64,000 nt of DNA from Nautilus pompilius (taxonomy: Eukaryota > Mollusca > Cephalopoda > Nautilida > Nautilidae): NCBI GenBank assembly GCA_018389105.1, contig JACATO010000653.1, forward strand, positions 310,001 through 374,000. Reading direction: 5' to 3'. The position numbers and the translations under genes are program-made. The notes beneath the pieces were generated by a model that was given only the letters and a program-made list of their open reading frames with translations, searched no databases and was not told where the DNA came from. Positions within the stretch are counted from its first letter, which is position 1. The number at the start of each line of letters is the position of its first letter. Below, piece after piece: positions 47,419 through 58,855 of the stretch.

Positions 47419-48483
47419 TTAAGTGAAAGTTCCTGGAATTGAATTATTAATTACCATTGATGTTTGACAGCGACACATGCAGCGAAGTATGTGCTGGAGT
47501 GTGTTTCGGAAGTATGGACTGATTATGTAGTAGAGCACAAAGTTTGCAGCAAAGTTAACTGACTGCATGAAGTTGGTGATCACCTCAATGGTGAGGTAGG
47601 TGTAGTTGCTTTCCTTGTGGCTGAGCTTTATCACATGCTTGACAATCTCTGAGGGAGCAACCAAGATGCAGAACATAGCAACAAGGACAATCAGGGTGAT
47701 GGTAATATTGTGGCCACTTTCGTGACAGCTTTCTTTCTCTTGCCTGAACCTGCGTCTCAGGTCATACGACTTTTGGACATTTCTACATATGCGTGCATTA
47801 AGGTACAGCAAGAGCAGGAGTGGCACAATGTTTCCGATAGCGGCCCAGAGAATCCGATAGCTGTCATCAAGGAAACTGTCTTTACCGATTTTAACTTCTG
47901 ACCGTCTATATTTATTGGTCGTCTGATTGTTGCATTTAAGTTCCAACAATTCATATCGCCACAGTACTGGTACATTAAAAGCCATTGATGAAATGTAGAT
48001 AGCAACAATCACATATTTCATTCTTGAGCTTGACAGAAGATACGAACGATGCAGTGGATAGCAGATTGCAAGAAATCTCTCAATCGCCATAACAACTGTG
48101 AGCCATGTGCTTCCCATGATGAAAACATTAATTATTGCTGCACTGTAAAGGTCATAGTATAACAGAAATTTTTTGGTGTCATATGTATTGTCAGGAGGAA
48201 GTAATGCTGTAGGAAATGCAAAGAGGCAAAAAGCAAGATCTGATGCTGCAAGTGCAATCAAACAGAGATTTGCTGCTTGCTCAATGGCTTTCAGAGACTC
48301 GTGTAGTCGCCGTCTTGTGAGGATGGTCAGGTTTAGAATGTTGCCAACAATTCCAAAAATGCACACTGTTGGAACTGCATAGCCATAAACTATTAAGCTG
48401 ATGTCTTCAAACAACTTTTGTTGTGCAGTAGAATTTTGTTCCTTTGTTTGCAGCAATGAGTTGTTCTTTGATATACACTCCAT
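47419..48483 (-). CDS. Rhodopsin-class peptide GPCR, FMRFamide-receptor-like (paralogue 2)
   Basis: An intact, intronless 354-codon frame with seven membrane segments at roughly residues 30-56, 71-93, 107-132, 155-174, 208-231, 259-284 and 296-321. GN (47-48) and SD (81-82) mark TM1 and TM2. TM3 ends ERF (135-137), a standard functional variant of DRY. TM7 reads NFVLY. Shared with the paralogue at 34845-35960 are CYPxH after TM3, LWRYxx before loop 2, VAPSEI in TM6 and NFxxNFxLYY in TM7. As in that gene, the TM3 cysteine is missing while loop 2 keeps C184. The C-terminal tail has C335, C337 and C339, possible palmitoylation sites. N-glycosylation sites NNS and NST are near the start. The ATG is three codons past an acceptor-like TTTTTTTTCCAG, implying an upstream noncoding exon. 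Ligand unknown. Confidence 0.9.
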   Translation of the reverse strand: MECISKNNSLLQTKEQNSTAQQKLFEDISLIVYGYAVPTVCIFGIVGNILNLTILTRRRLHESLKAIEQAANLCLIALAASDLAFCLFAFPTALLPPDNTYDTKKFLLYYDLYSAAIINVFIMGSTWLTVVMAIERFLAICYPLHRSYLLSSSRMKYVIVAIYISSMAFNVPVLWRYELLELKCNNQTTNKYRRSEVKIGKDSFLDDSYRILWAAIGNIVPLLLLLYLNARICRNVQKSYDLRRRFRQEKESCHESGHNITITLIVLVAMFCILVAPSEIVKHVIKLSHKESNYTYLTIEVITNFMQSVNFAANFVLYYIISPYFRNTLQHILRCMCRCQTSMVINNSIPGTFT

Positions 48484-49010
48484 ATCATCTGGAAAAAAAA
48501 TGTATATATAAAATAGTAACTGAGAGTGACTGAAAGACTACTAAATTAGTACTATACACTGCTTTTTGAATTTTTGTTGTTGTTGTTAGTATTTTATTTG
48601 TATTAATTAACTGACACAGAATGCTTTAATTAACAATTTAATTCAAATTCCATTTATTACCTAAGGCAAGTGATTTCTAATTTAGAATATCATATATCAA
48701 CAAAGGAAGTGGAACTGGTTCTCTTTAGTCATGGGGGACAACTTTTCAGCAGATTCTACTAGGAATCATTTTGTGGAAGTCAGGTTTGTACAGAATACTG
48801 TGGTCAGGAAGTATGGAGTTACAAACATTTTCCTTTAAATATAAATGTAATAATCAAAATCAAAATCTCTTGTTGAATTTAATATCTTTCTATGCATAAT
48901 TCATTATGTAAATATTTGTTGTACATAGCAAAGTTTAGTTTTCTTTGTTTGACTAAAATGTTTTAAATCACAGATGTAATTTCTGAATAACAATTTAGAC
49001 TGCATCTGTA
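48484..49010. other. Upstream region of the second GPCR gene
   Basis: AT-rich. It contains the acceptor-like pyrimidine tract on the minus strand next to 48490 and a TTG microsatellite near 48574. No first exon or promoter could be fixed. Confidence 0.4.
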
Positions 49011-49147
49011 GAGCACTATTAACTATGGAGCACTATTATTAACTATTAACTATGGAGCACTATTATTAACTATTAACTATGGAGCACTATTATTAACTAT
49101 TAACTATGGAGCACTATTATTAACTATTAACTATGGAGCACTATTAA
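49011..49147. repeat. 27-bp tandem repeat
   Basis: GAGCACTATT recurs at 49011, 49028, 49055, 49082, 49109 and 49136: a first spacing of 17, then four of exactly 27. Units are built from ATTAACTATTAACTATG. Confidence 0.95.
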
Positions 49148-49439
49148 CACAAACATTCATCAAATCCTGGAGCAGAAACTAAAAAAAAATTATATTTACA
49201 GTACTTATTAAGAAAAAAGATTAATCACAACGTATGAGTGTTTCAGAAAATATATTTAGCATTTACATCAGGATTATCTATGTGAAAAAAAAATGGTGAA
49301 CCGTTGCATGGATGCTTGAATGTTTCCTCTCGTTCACACATCACGCACTTGTGGTGCTAGTGAGCAGATAGTTTTCAATGTGCATAAGAAGAACATAAAT
49401 CTTTAGTTTGTTTTCTTTGCATCAAAGATGTTCTGCTGA

Positions 49440-49850
49440 CTGAAATCCATTGGAGAATTTTGGCACAAAGAAGTGCATGAGTGAGTTGATTTAAAATTGA
49501 CCAAAAACCAGTAGTGGATGAAACTCTACCAGATCGCCCCAGCGACCACATCAATGATAAAAACACCAGTAAAGTGGACCCTGTTCTCTAATGATAACCA
49601 GTAGGTTAGTATTGTTGGACAACTTGTCAATGTATTGTTCATGTACAGGCAGCATCCATGAACACCTGGATTTCTGGAAAGTGTGCTTGTTGGACCTGAA
49701 AGAGTTGACACAGAACCATGTGGTCATGTGTACTTGGCTTCTGCAGGTTTCTCTTCCATATTTACACTGGTGACGAAAAAATGCTGGCATTATTTTGACC
49801 CGGAAGGAAAAAAAACAATAGGGAAAACATCCAGCAGGGCTTAAAATAAT
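49440..49850 (+). pseudogene. mariner transposase fragment
   Basis: Across several frames the plus strand reads as a mariner-family N-terminal half. LPDRPSDHINDKNTSKV (about 49526) sits before the second helix-turn-helix. GSIHEHLDFWKVC (about 49640) and ELTQNHVVMCTWLLQ (about 49700) follow, then a GDEKMLALF-like block with the first catalytic Asp (about 49775) and NIQQGLK (about 49827). It is fragmentary, frameshifted and ends before the catalytic core is complete. No inverted repeats were found. Confidence 0.6.
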
Positions 49851-50026
49851 GGTTGGACATTGGGCATTTTCTGACAAAAACCCGATAATATCTGACTGAT
49901 ATTCAAAGTATTCTGATATTTTGTCCAACAAAGTCTCACTAAAAAGAACATAAATAGGAAGAAATGTAGCTTCACAACTTTTTTCATCTTTTTTATTGTG
50001 AAGCAATGTACACATTGTTCAGTTAA

Positions 50027-51816
50027 CACTCTCTTAATGCATAACTTCTCTCTTAGATATTTATTTTTACTTTATAGAACTTTCCCACTTCATAATGTGT
50101 CATTGATGATGACACAATAATTATACACTGCCACATATGTGTCTCTTAGTCTTGCAGTAAATTCATCTCGGAAGTTCATCATGTTTAAATGAGCTCAACT
50201 TTTCAAAGCTAATAAATTGTCCTAAGAACAAGGTTACGGTAAGCTTTCATTTATGAAATCCTGGAATATAAGTAAGGAAGTTTCACAAAAAAAACTTTAA
50301 ATTCTTTTATAGTTAAAATGCATTGGCTGGAAAGTGAAGATGAATATCAGTGAGAGCTACCACCAGCTGCATCTTTCCACCTACGAATTTGGTTTTTGTA
50401 CAGTCACATGGTAATAGTGTTATACCAAGTTTACCTGCATTTGATAGAAATAATTTTGGTATGACAGAAGACTTTGGTGTAACAGAAAACAGTCAAGAAA
50501 TAAACTATTTCCAAGCATATTTTGGTGGTAAAATCGAAGGACCACAATGATAGTGAAGTAAATACATATTATGAATTTTGTGTTGAAGATTAAATATCCC
50601 CGCACCCATGCATCCAGCATTGGCAAGATATTAGTGTTAGTTAAATGTATTTCTTTCTTGCTCTGGTTATTGCTGATGTCCCATGTGAAAAAACATAATA
50701 TGAGTTTTGGAAAAAGGACTCATTGATATGTATATCAACTTTTGGCAAATACATGAAAAGAGACAGGTTCCAGCTGCTCCTGAGGTTTTTGCGCTTTGCA
50801 GACAATGGTAATCTTGATACAGAAGACAGGCACGTGGCACAGTTAGAAAAATAGAAAAAATATGCCAAAGTTCACAAGACTTATCCAGTGTGGTGAGTTA
50901 CAGAAATCAGGAGACAGTTTGGCTTTGCATTGGCATGAAAAATGTGATGTCACCAGGCTGACAGCTCTTCACACAGGGAAGATGTTAGACAGTGGAAAGT
51001 ACACTGTAGAATACCAGACAAGACACACAAATCAGATGCAGTGTAGGACTATGTATAGAACATACAGATAGGGTTTGTGGAATGTGTATGTAAATTGATT
51101 ACATGGTGCAAAAAATAATTCTTACACTTGGTAGATGTTATCCTTCTGAATCTATATAACATGTAAAGGATCAAAATTGGCAAGAAAATGTCACCAAAAC
51201 AGTTTGGTCACAGTGTGCTGCTGCAATTACTGGAGACGTTTAGCACAGTGACTCACTACCACCACCTGGTTGAAAAGATGGTATCCATGCCCAAGACAGA
51301 CTCACAGCCACAAGGTATATCCTGACACTCAGCAACCTGTGCCACCAACAGGAAAGAGCAGCAGGACAAAGACAGTGTCATGTATGCATGTACAACATAA
51401 AAAGATACTGAAAAAGAAAATTAGCTGGTACATGGTCTAGGGAGTGAGGTGATGCTGATTGCTTCAGAGACTGAGCCACGAGTAGTGAAATCAAAGACAA
51501 AGAGCTAAAAATGTTTATGAAAGTGTAAAACTGTAGAGTATCACTACAGCAGTAATTCATTTAGTGTGATATTTGTACTATCCATCACCAATGCTGTGTC
51601 TATGTGAGAAATAACTCTAAAGTGTGATATCAAATGGAAGAAAACAAATGAACTGGACCCCAGGTCTGCCCCTCTCACCACAAGGTCAGGGCGGCTCTAT
51701 ATTTTTCTTAATTTTGCATGCAAATCTGTCCTTTCATAATGGAAAAAAATTTTTGATTTTTGCATTTGTGCACATGGACATGGGAATTTTTACCCTATAC
51801 CACTGCCAGTTAAGGG
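50027..51816 (+). mobile_element. piggyBac-type element remnant flanked by TTAA
   Basis: TTAA at 50023-50026 precedes CACTCTCTTAATGC. The right end reads as CCCTTAACTGGCAGTGG on the complement and is followed by TTAA at 51817-51820. TTAA duplications are diagnostic of piggyBac. The interval holds decayed piggyBac transposase blocks in correct order. The left boundary is less certain than the right because its first base differs from the usual CCC. Confidence 0.6.
50340..51450 (+). pseudogene. piggyBac-type transposase remnant
   Basis: At 50418-50540 the strand encodes LPAFDRNNFGMTEDFGV and INYFQAYFGGKI. At about 50751-50835, MKRDRFQLLLRFLRFADNGN matches the highly typical MSRDRF...LRFLHF.DN block. 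At 50862-51000, SGDSLALHWHEKCDVTRLTA matches the late-domain ALKW.DK.DV..L segment. QCHVCMYN near 51375 may be the start of the C-terminal cysteine finger. The catalytic centre between the second and third blocks is deleted or lost, so the protein cannot function. Confidence 0.7.
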
Positions 51817-51820
51817 TTAA

Positions 51821-54800
51821 TTAACTCTCACACATTTCAGTTTGTAAATAGTTGTAACATAGCTGTACTTAATGAATTTCTCTTCTGACATGGAGTGGTG
51901 GTTTTCTTCATTCACTTGTTCGGTTTGGCTTTTATCATATTACGAAAATAAAATGGTGATTCTTAGGAAGCAAGCAGAAGCATTTGTTCACAGATTTAAA
52001 AAAAAAAGGCTCTGAAAATAGTGGTCTATAGGCCGATGAAGTAAAACCTGAAGCTTTAGGATGGAGGAATAAATTAGTCTAACTAATCATAGAATGATTC
52101 ATGGTATAAACTAAAATAACTAGAACAGAATAGTTTCATTACATGCGAGAAAGGTCTGAGAAGTTACTGTTTGTTTCTAACCTGAGAGTGACAACATCAT
52201 TAGCCAGCTGGTCAGTCAGTCACAAAGAAGCCTAATACAGTTAAACAATTTACCTAGATTTAGGGTGTCTCTCAAAAAAGCCAACTTAATAGAAATATGG
52301 GCAAAATATCTGACCTTGTTTCAATTTTTTGCTATTGGACATGTTTAATCCAATTCTTACCTGCCCAGGCATTTGATTAAACCAATGCATTAAAACTGTT
52401 TTAAACCCTGATCCAGCATCAATGATGCTCCAAAATTTGCAGTGATCATGAGGTCACCAGGGGCGCAATTGTAACTTCTGCCAGGCCAGATGGTATCAAG
52501 AAGCATGAGAATTTTTGGACTACATGTTTTGCAAAAAAATGACTTAGTAGAGAATGATATTGTCCAATAAATTATACCTGGTCACTTGTTTTATTTACGA
52601 ATTGCTTTTAAATTCTCAAACCCTGCATGATCACATTGGAAACCAACTTTGTTTGCATTCATTAAGTCTTTCAAATTCTTAGTGAAACTAAGCATGAAAA
52701 TACAAAACAAATACTGTATGTTAAAAATGCTTCATTGTTTCTCTAAGAAATGATTTCTAGATGAGTTGACAATATAAAAACATTAGTGTTTATGGCTATG
52801 TGGAAGATGCTTGAGGATTAGAATATGTTTGTCTGGGTTGCCAGCTGGCTCTGTTCATATTCCAGACTTGATAATGGTCTTAAGTATGACCAGACCTGAA
52901 CAATAAAAGTTTGAAGATAGTTGGAAGGAATTCCCTTTGATGGCTATTTGGCAGCTTTGGAATTGATAATGGGTGTAAATTTATAGCTATTGCTGGATGT
53001 TTCAAGCTTTGTTTAATGGAACATGCTTCAGATAGCTTCATAAAACCTTTTCAATTAGCATCCATTAAAGTACTGATGACTTATACATTTATCCTTGCAT
53101 CATAGTTAGCTTGACAGTAAGCTCTTCAGGTTTCTTCTTGCATCTCCATTCCCTGACTATTAGTATCCCAAAGGTCTTGTTCCTCTGGCAAGTTATCTAA
53201 ATAATCTCAGTCTACTTTAATTAATTAGTTTTTCGTGTTTAAAAATAAAAAAAAAAAAACTAGAGGATTCCATGCAGTATTTTAACATGAAAATTGGATT
53301 CTGAATATATTCAGAGTTCATTTTAGGATAAAAGAAATATTTGTATTATTATTTAACTCGAAGTAAAAGATAATTTTAAAATGATGAAAGACCCCTGAGA
53401 TTTACATGGGATCAAATACTGTGTGAGCAGTAGAACTGTACACAGGGGTGACAAGGTTTGGCTAACACTGACTCTCCAGGTAAGCCAGACACACTTAGCT
53501 TTGAAATGCCATTAAAACTTATTCACAGCTAATTAATTTTACTATTTATCATAAGAAGAGACTATATATGTGTGTGTGTGTGTCCTGTACAGATTTTAAA
53601 ATTTAAAATGTTGTATCACGAGCTTCTTTTTTTTTTATAAATCTTGAGCACTCATAACTTAAAACTGAGAAATGCTTAATCTCTTCTGACAGTTAACCTC
53701 TTTTAGAACCAGGCTGTAATTCTTTATGCATTCTGCTGATGTAAAGCTATTATAAGAGATTTTAGAAAATTTTTGACAAGTTATTTTTTTGGTTTATGTG
53801 CCAATACTTTTATATCTCAACATTCTGAACTTGACCTATGTGTTCATCCAACCTACTTGGGGTCAAACTAGGAATATTAAAAAAGATAAATTTTAAACAG
53901 TCAAATGAAATTAAGAACCAGCCAGTATCTAAAGAAAGATCAAGAAAATTATTTATCTGCACTTCTGACAAAACCATTGCTGTTTATTGTTAGAAAATTG
54001 TTTTTGTATATGAAAAAATTCCACACACCTGTCATCTACTATTTAGTGCAATAATAGTAATATATTACAGTAAACAAAATTCCATTTGAATTTGGCAACT
54101 TGATTAGATTATCTGTTTATCTTTTGAAATGTACTTACCTTCTAAGCATCACATATATATAACCTGCCAATAGATGGTACATATAAGTGTACAATCTGAA
54201 TCTAGTTTCTAATTACTGATGGTTTAGAAAATCTTCCCACAGCTTGTGAGTAGAAGTCAGCACACATGTTCAAAACCAGAACCAAAGCCAATTCTTTTTC
54301 TGTCATTTATTTAAGTGTAATCTGTATTTTCTTTTTCTTTGAGCTTTTCTGCTTCATCTGCCCCACTGATTTGATAATTAAATGAAGGTCAGAACATAAT
54401 TATGATGGTTTGTAGCACAGGAAGGTTTTCTCAGCCATCAGAAGGTAAATTCCTGAGTTAGATTGCATACGCAGCTGGTGCTATATTATTTTTCATAATT
54501 AATAATTTATGTGTATTGAGTGGTCAAGAACAAGCGATGTGATGATCGATCTCAGCTCACCCCATAAAAAGGAAGTACCAAAATTGAAAAATGATGAGAG
54601 GTTACTATTTAAAAAAGCTGGTGAAAAATACAACTCAGGCCAAAGTGATGTGGAATAAATGAAAAATGGTACATCTTTCTTCTAATAATTATATCATTAA
54701 GATTTTTATTTGTTGTGGGAATGGACAGCTGGCCTGCTCTATACTACAGGCAAACCTCTCAAATAATTCAGATTGATCAGGACCTGGGTCGCAGAAATGA

Positions 54801-55009
54801 TTTATAGTATAACAGAGAAAACTTAATACCTCAAATAAAGAATGTAGTATACAAATACAGTAAACACTAACTGAAAACATTAAAAATATAACAAGCAATA
54901 GCAAAAATTAATGTATTTGATTTATTTACATAATAAATTTTTTTTCTCTTCTTAAAAAATACATATTTGTAAAAAAAAAAATCATTTAGAAAATTCCATT
55001 TATGCTGAG
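51821..55009. other. Unassigned AT-rich DNA
   Basis: About 3.2 kb with no supported gene. A (TG)n microsatellite lies at about 53570-53582. A hydrophobic minus-strand frame at 54689-54904 is unsupported. Confidence 0.4.
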
Positions 55010-55231
55010 TTATAATTTGTAGCCATTATTTAAACAGAAGGTGTTCAGTCCACTTTGCTTTTCTACGGCATAAATGGTGGACTTTCCAATATCACACTCT
55101 TCCCATAAACAGCACACCAACATTCCCTCCTGTAATTTCTTCAGTATTTCAACCTTTCTTATTGTAAGAAATTTCTGCTTACATTTCTGACCACTAATTT
55201 TCTTTGTGGCATCATCATTTGTTTTTTTTTT
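55010..55231 (-). pseudogene. Tigger/pogo-type DNA-binding domain fragment
   Basis: Residues of the minus-strand frame read KQKFLTIRKVEILKKLQEG, then a GIGKSTI-like DIGKSTIYAVEKQ. This is the N-terminal CENP-B-type helix-turn-helix of Tigger/pogo transposases (LT.EEK..IL..L.EGK....A..F.IGKST). The preceding poly-lysine run comes from a T tract on the plus strand. The catalytic DDE domain is absent. The upstream part of the same frame (55232-55468) has no recognisable similarity. Confidence 0.6.
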
Positions 55232-55468
55232 TTTTTTGAGTGGGAGGCAAAATGTAAAGGGGAATTTCTCAAGAGCATGGTGCTGCCAGGAGATAGGATC
55301 AAAATGTACAAAAAGGCCACTGGGAAAGCACTGACAGCACCAAGAGTAGTGAGTGGCAAGATTCTGAACTACACCAGCACACGTCAAAACTCTCAAATGA
55401 TCTAAATCTAAAAATTCTAGAATTATGATTCCAAGGTCACAAATACCATGAATTTTAGAGTTTTCCAA

Positions 55469-56166
55469 ACTTTACAGGTTTCTCTCTACTATGGAACTGC
55501 TTTCATTTTCAGATTCAAATTTTATCTAAACTACAGTGGTTGACCAACCGCTTGTTTGCCTAATAGAATACATATCCAAAGAAGGTTAATAAGTTACAAT
55601 GTAAAATATAGATTATAAAAGTAATATTAAATATATTTGTCTATATATTTCCAGCTTAATACAGATATAGTCTTTTGTGTCTAATAATTTTGACTATCTT
55701 TGCACATCTTATTCTATCTTCTACAGTTATGGGGGGGGTTGTGGATCCCTTTCCTGGGTACAAAATTAGGGATCAAATTGCAGTAATGTGTAACTATAAT
55801 ATAATTTATTATTATACTTTAAAACAATAATTTAATGTAAATTTATATCAGTAATTAAAATAACGATTGTGCTATACTCTTTTGTCTGGTAGTTTGTGCA
55901 TTACAATATTTAAATTAAAACAAATCATTAAAAATTCTGAACATTTAACATTGTGAATTTTCTAAAAAAACATGTAGTGTGAAGTTATTTAGCATATTAA
56001 ATACAGAAATAACTAATTTAATTTTTATTTTATCATTAAAATGGTATTTGTTTTTTAGTTCTTATCATTTTTCTCTAATGAACTTGAAAACTTTCAACAT
56101 AGTACCAGTTGATTAATTTAATTGCATTTACTGTTTTATGTGCAAGTCATTTATCTTTTGTATATA
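55469..56166. other. Unassigned AT-rich DNA
   Basis: No gene or repeat recognised apart from short homopolymers (G run near 55732). Confidence 0.4.
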
Positions 56167-57792
56167 CAGTGCCAGACAAAAGAGTTTGGACACTTGCTAT
56201 GAAATTGATATTTGAGCTCTCTTGTTTTTACATTTGCATACAGATAACCATCCTGTTGTTCATAAGTTGTATAAAATGTACCTTTACAATGTGTAAAAAT
56301 GATGAATGTCATAAGTGTATCTATTGTCTGGATAAAATATTTGAATTAGCATAGTCAAATTTGTACCGTGACAAAAGAGTTTGGACAGTGAACAAAATCT
56401 GTGCATACATTTATTCCCCTCAATATATTCATTTTTAAAGGATCAAATGAATAGAATCACATCGTTTAAGACCATTTAAGATCATTTTTGCACCATGCCT
56501 GGCAAGACAACGTCGTCTGAAATCAGAGACCTGATAGTTGAGTACCACCAATAAAATCTGTCTTGTCGGGAGATAGTCGATCGAGTCAATTGCCCGAAAA
56601 GCACTGTAAACTGCATTCTGAAGCAGTACAAGGAGACTGGAAACACATAACCAAAAATGAAAATTGGAAGACCGCACAAATGTGACAACAAAATGGATTG
56701 ACTTATTTGTTGCAAATCCAGGGCCAATCGTTTCCGGACATCAATGCATCAACAGCCATTTAAGCTTCCCTGAGTGGAGTGAATGCCTCAAGTTGCACTA
56801 TTCAAAGTCATCTATGCGAGGGGAATCTCTGGATGAATCGCCCAGAAAAAGCCATTGATCAACAACAAGAACAGGCACATCCACATAGCACAGGCTAAAG
56901 CACACAAAAACCATACCAAAGTTCAATGGGCTAGAGTTCTCTTTGCCGATGAAACGATGACCATGCACATTCACAGTGCTGGCCGAGTATATGTTCGATG
57001 TTACCATGGCGAAAAATACAATATAAAGTGCACCCAACCAATGGTACAGGCCGGAGGAGGATCGTTGATGGTCTGGGGGTGGATGAGCGCAGTGGGACCA
57101 GACCCTCTCAAGTTGATCAGGGGCAGAGCGACCGTCCAGAACTACTGCAATTTACTGAGGGATGTCATCATCGACTACATCATCAAGAACATGCCAGGTA
57201 CCGCCATCTTCCAGCACGACAATGCCCCGATCCACACCGCCAGAGTCGTCACTTTCCTCACCACCCAACGAGGAATTGATGACATGCGCTGGCTGCCCAA
57301 AAGTCTGCATCTCAACCCAATCGAAAATGCCTAGAAGCAGCTGAAGGCTAAGGTGGCCAAACACAAGAATCTAAACCAAGACCAATTCTGGCAGGCTGTC
57401 GAGAAAAGCTGGCAGGAAATGGTCAATTCTGACTGCCTTCATTTGGTCGAATCCATGCTCTGTTGTTGTCAAGAAGTGATCAACGCCAACCACTAGCAGT
57501 CATTTTATCATTTCCATGCATTTGTTCGATTGTAATATGGAATGTTGAAAAATATTTACGGTTTTGCTCACTGTCCCAACTCTTTTGTCGCGGTACAAAT
57601 CGGACATTTCCGATTCAAATATTTTTTCCAGAGAATATGTAAACATATAGCATGTGTTGCTTTTATACATTGTAAAGGCAAGTATTGTGCATATAATAAA
57701 CAATGTGATGGGTATTTAGATATGTTTGTTAAAACAAGGGAGCTCAAATGTCAATTTCACCGCAAGTGTCCCAACTCTTTTGTCCAACACTG
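56167..57792 (+). mobile_element. Tc1-like transposon with long IR/DR termini
   Basis: TA dinucleotides (56165-56166 and 57793-57794) flank a 1626-bp element. Each end carries two copies of a GACAAAAGAGTTTGGACA-like motif: outer ones at 56173-56193 and 57767-57786, inner ones at about 56370-56388 and 57572-57589. These lie within inverted repeats of roughly 220 bp. This doubled arrangement is the IR/DR layout known from Sleeping Beauty and relatives. The terminal motifs are well preserved, so this is among the younger insertions here. Confidence 0.92.
56495..57496 (+). pseudogene. Tc1 DD34E transposase, inactivated by stops
   Basis: The frame starts MPGKTTSSEIRDLIVEYH, with a paired helix-turn-helix region (CPKSTVNCILKQY, then GRPHKC). 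From about 56855 it is open for 159 codons: LFADET (first Asp), GGGSLMVWGWMS, IFQHDNAPIHTA (second Asp) and LNPIEN (Glu), with 34 residues between the last two, hence DD34E. Stops interrupt it near 56552, 56649, 56700, 56771 and 57332, some of which fit CGA or CAA to TGA/TAA decay, and a frame change lies near 56830. Length and order match a full Tc1 transposase of about 330 residues. The catalytic triad is preserved despite the breaks. Confidence 0.88.
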
Positions 57793-57794
57793 TA

Positions 57795-58709
57795 TGTAAT
57801 TAAAAAAAATTTTAATTGATTTTTCTTTATCTTACTTAGATCATTCCCAAATTATTCTGTGAATTTTCTTAAAGGGAAATCCCTTAGCAACATTCAGATA
57901 TGCTGTTTGAATTTATGCTAGGTTATGCTATTTACTGTTTTTGTGAAGTACACTATCAAACAATGTTATTGAAAATATTTTATTATATGTGGGTAATGTG
58001 AAGAAATATTCTTAAGTATTTAACATGTGGATTATGCATGCACAGAATCTCAGTAGCAAACTTTCTTTCACTATATTAGAGTAGAATTTATGGATATTCT
58101 CTAGTTTTAACATTTCCAAGCATTACTTTCTTTAGCAGTGGCTGTCAACTAGCTTCATGAAGCAGTATAGTCTTTATTTTTAAAGAAGTGGTAAGCCGAC
58201 AAGTAAGTTTATCAGATTTTCATGGGGGCTCTGATATCATGCAATACTGAAATAATTAAAAATATTTCATTGATTAGTAGATTGATTATGGCAAAGTGAG
58301 TTTTATCAAGAAACGTTTACTGACATTTATTTTTATTACAAAACCTTTGACAAAGGTTGGAGTTACAGATCTGATGCTTTTACCAAATGGATATTTTCTA
58401 TTACGATTGATTTTCTGTAAAAGATGCTAATATGTCAGTTTTGATGCTCATAATCCAAAACATGTTAAAGGAACATCTCTGACTGCTGAGAAAAGAGCTT
58501 GGCACAGCCGGCTGATTAAATGAGATCATTTACATAAGGGAAGCACCAAAAGATGCAAAACCCTTTTGTAATCTACAGGTTTTCAGAACAGTTCAGAATA
58601 ATACACAGTTTGAAAGCAATTATGAATGTAACAAATGAAAAACTTTAAACTGACCTACATCATAGGATTATTGCTTCTAATGTTCTTACTGATGCGCAGG
58701 CAACTGTAA
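57795..58709. other. Unassigned AT-rich DNA
   Basis: No coding similarity or repeat structure recognised between the Tc1 element and the next hAT. Confidence 0.4.
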
Positions 58710-58855
58710 TTAGTAACCAGTGACGGATTTAGGCATAAGCTAAACAAGCTACAGCTTAGGGCCCTTAAAAATGTGAGAAGACGTGTAAAAATGTGTGAAC
58801 GAGGCTTAAAGAACTGCTACCTTGGTGATCCACCATGACGAAAAATCGCCATTAA

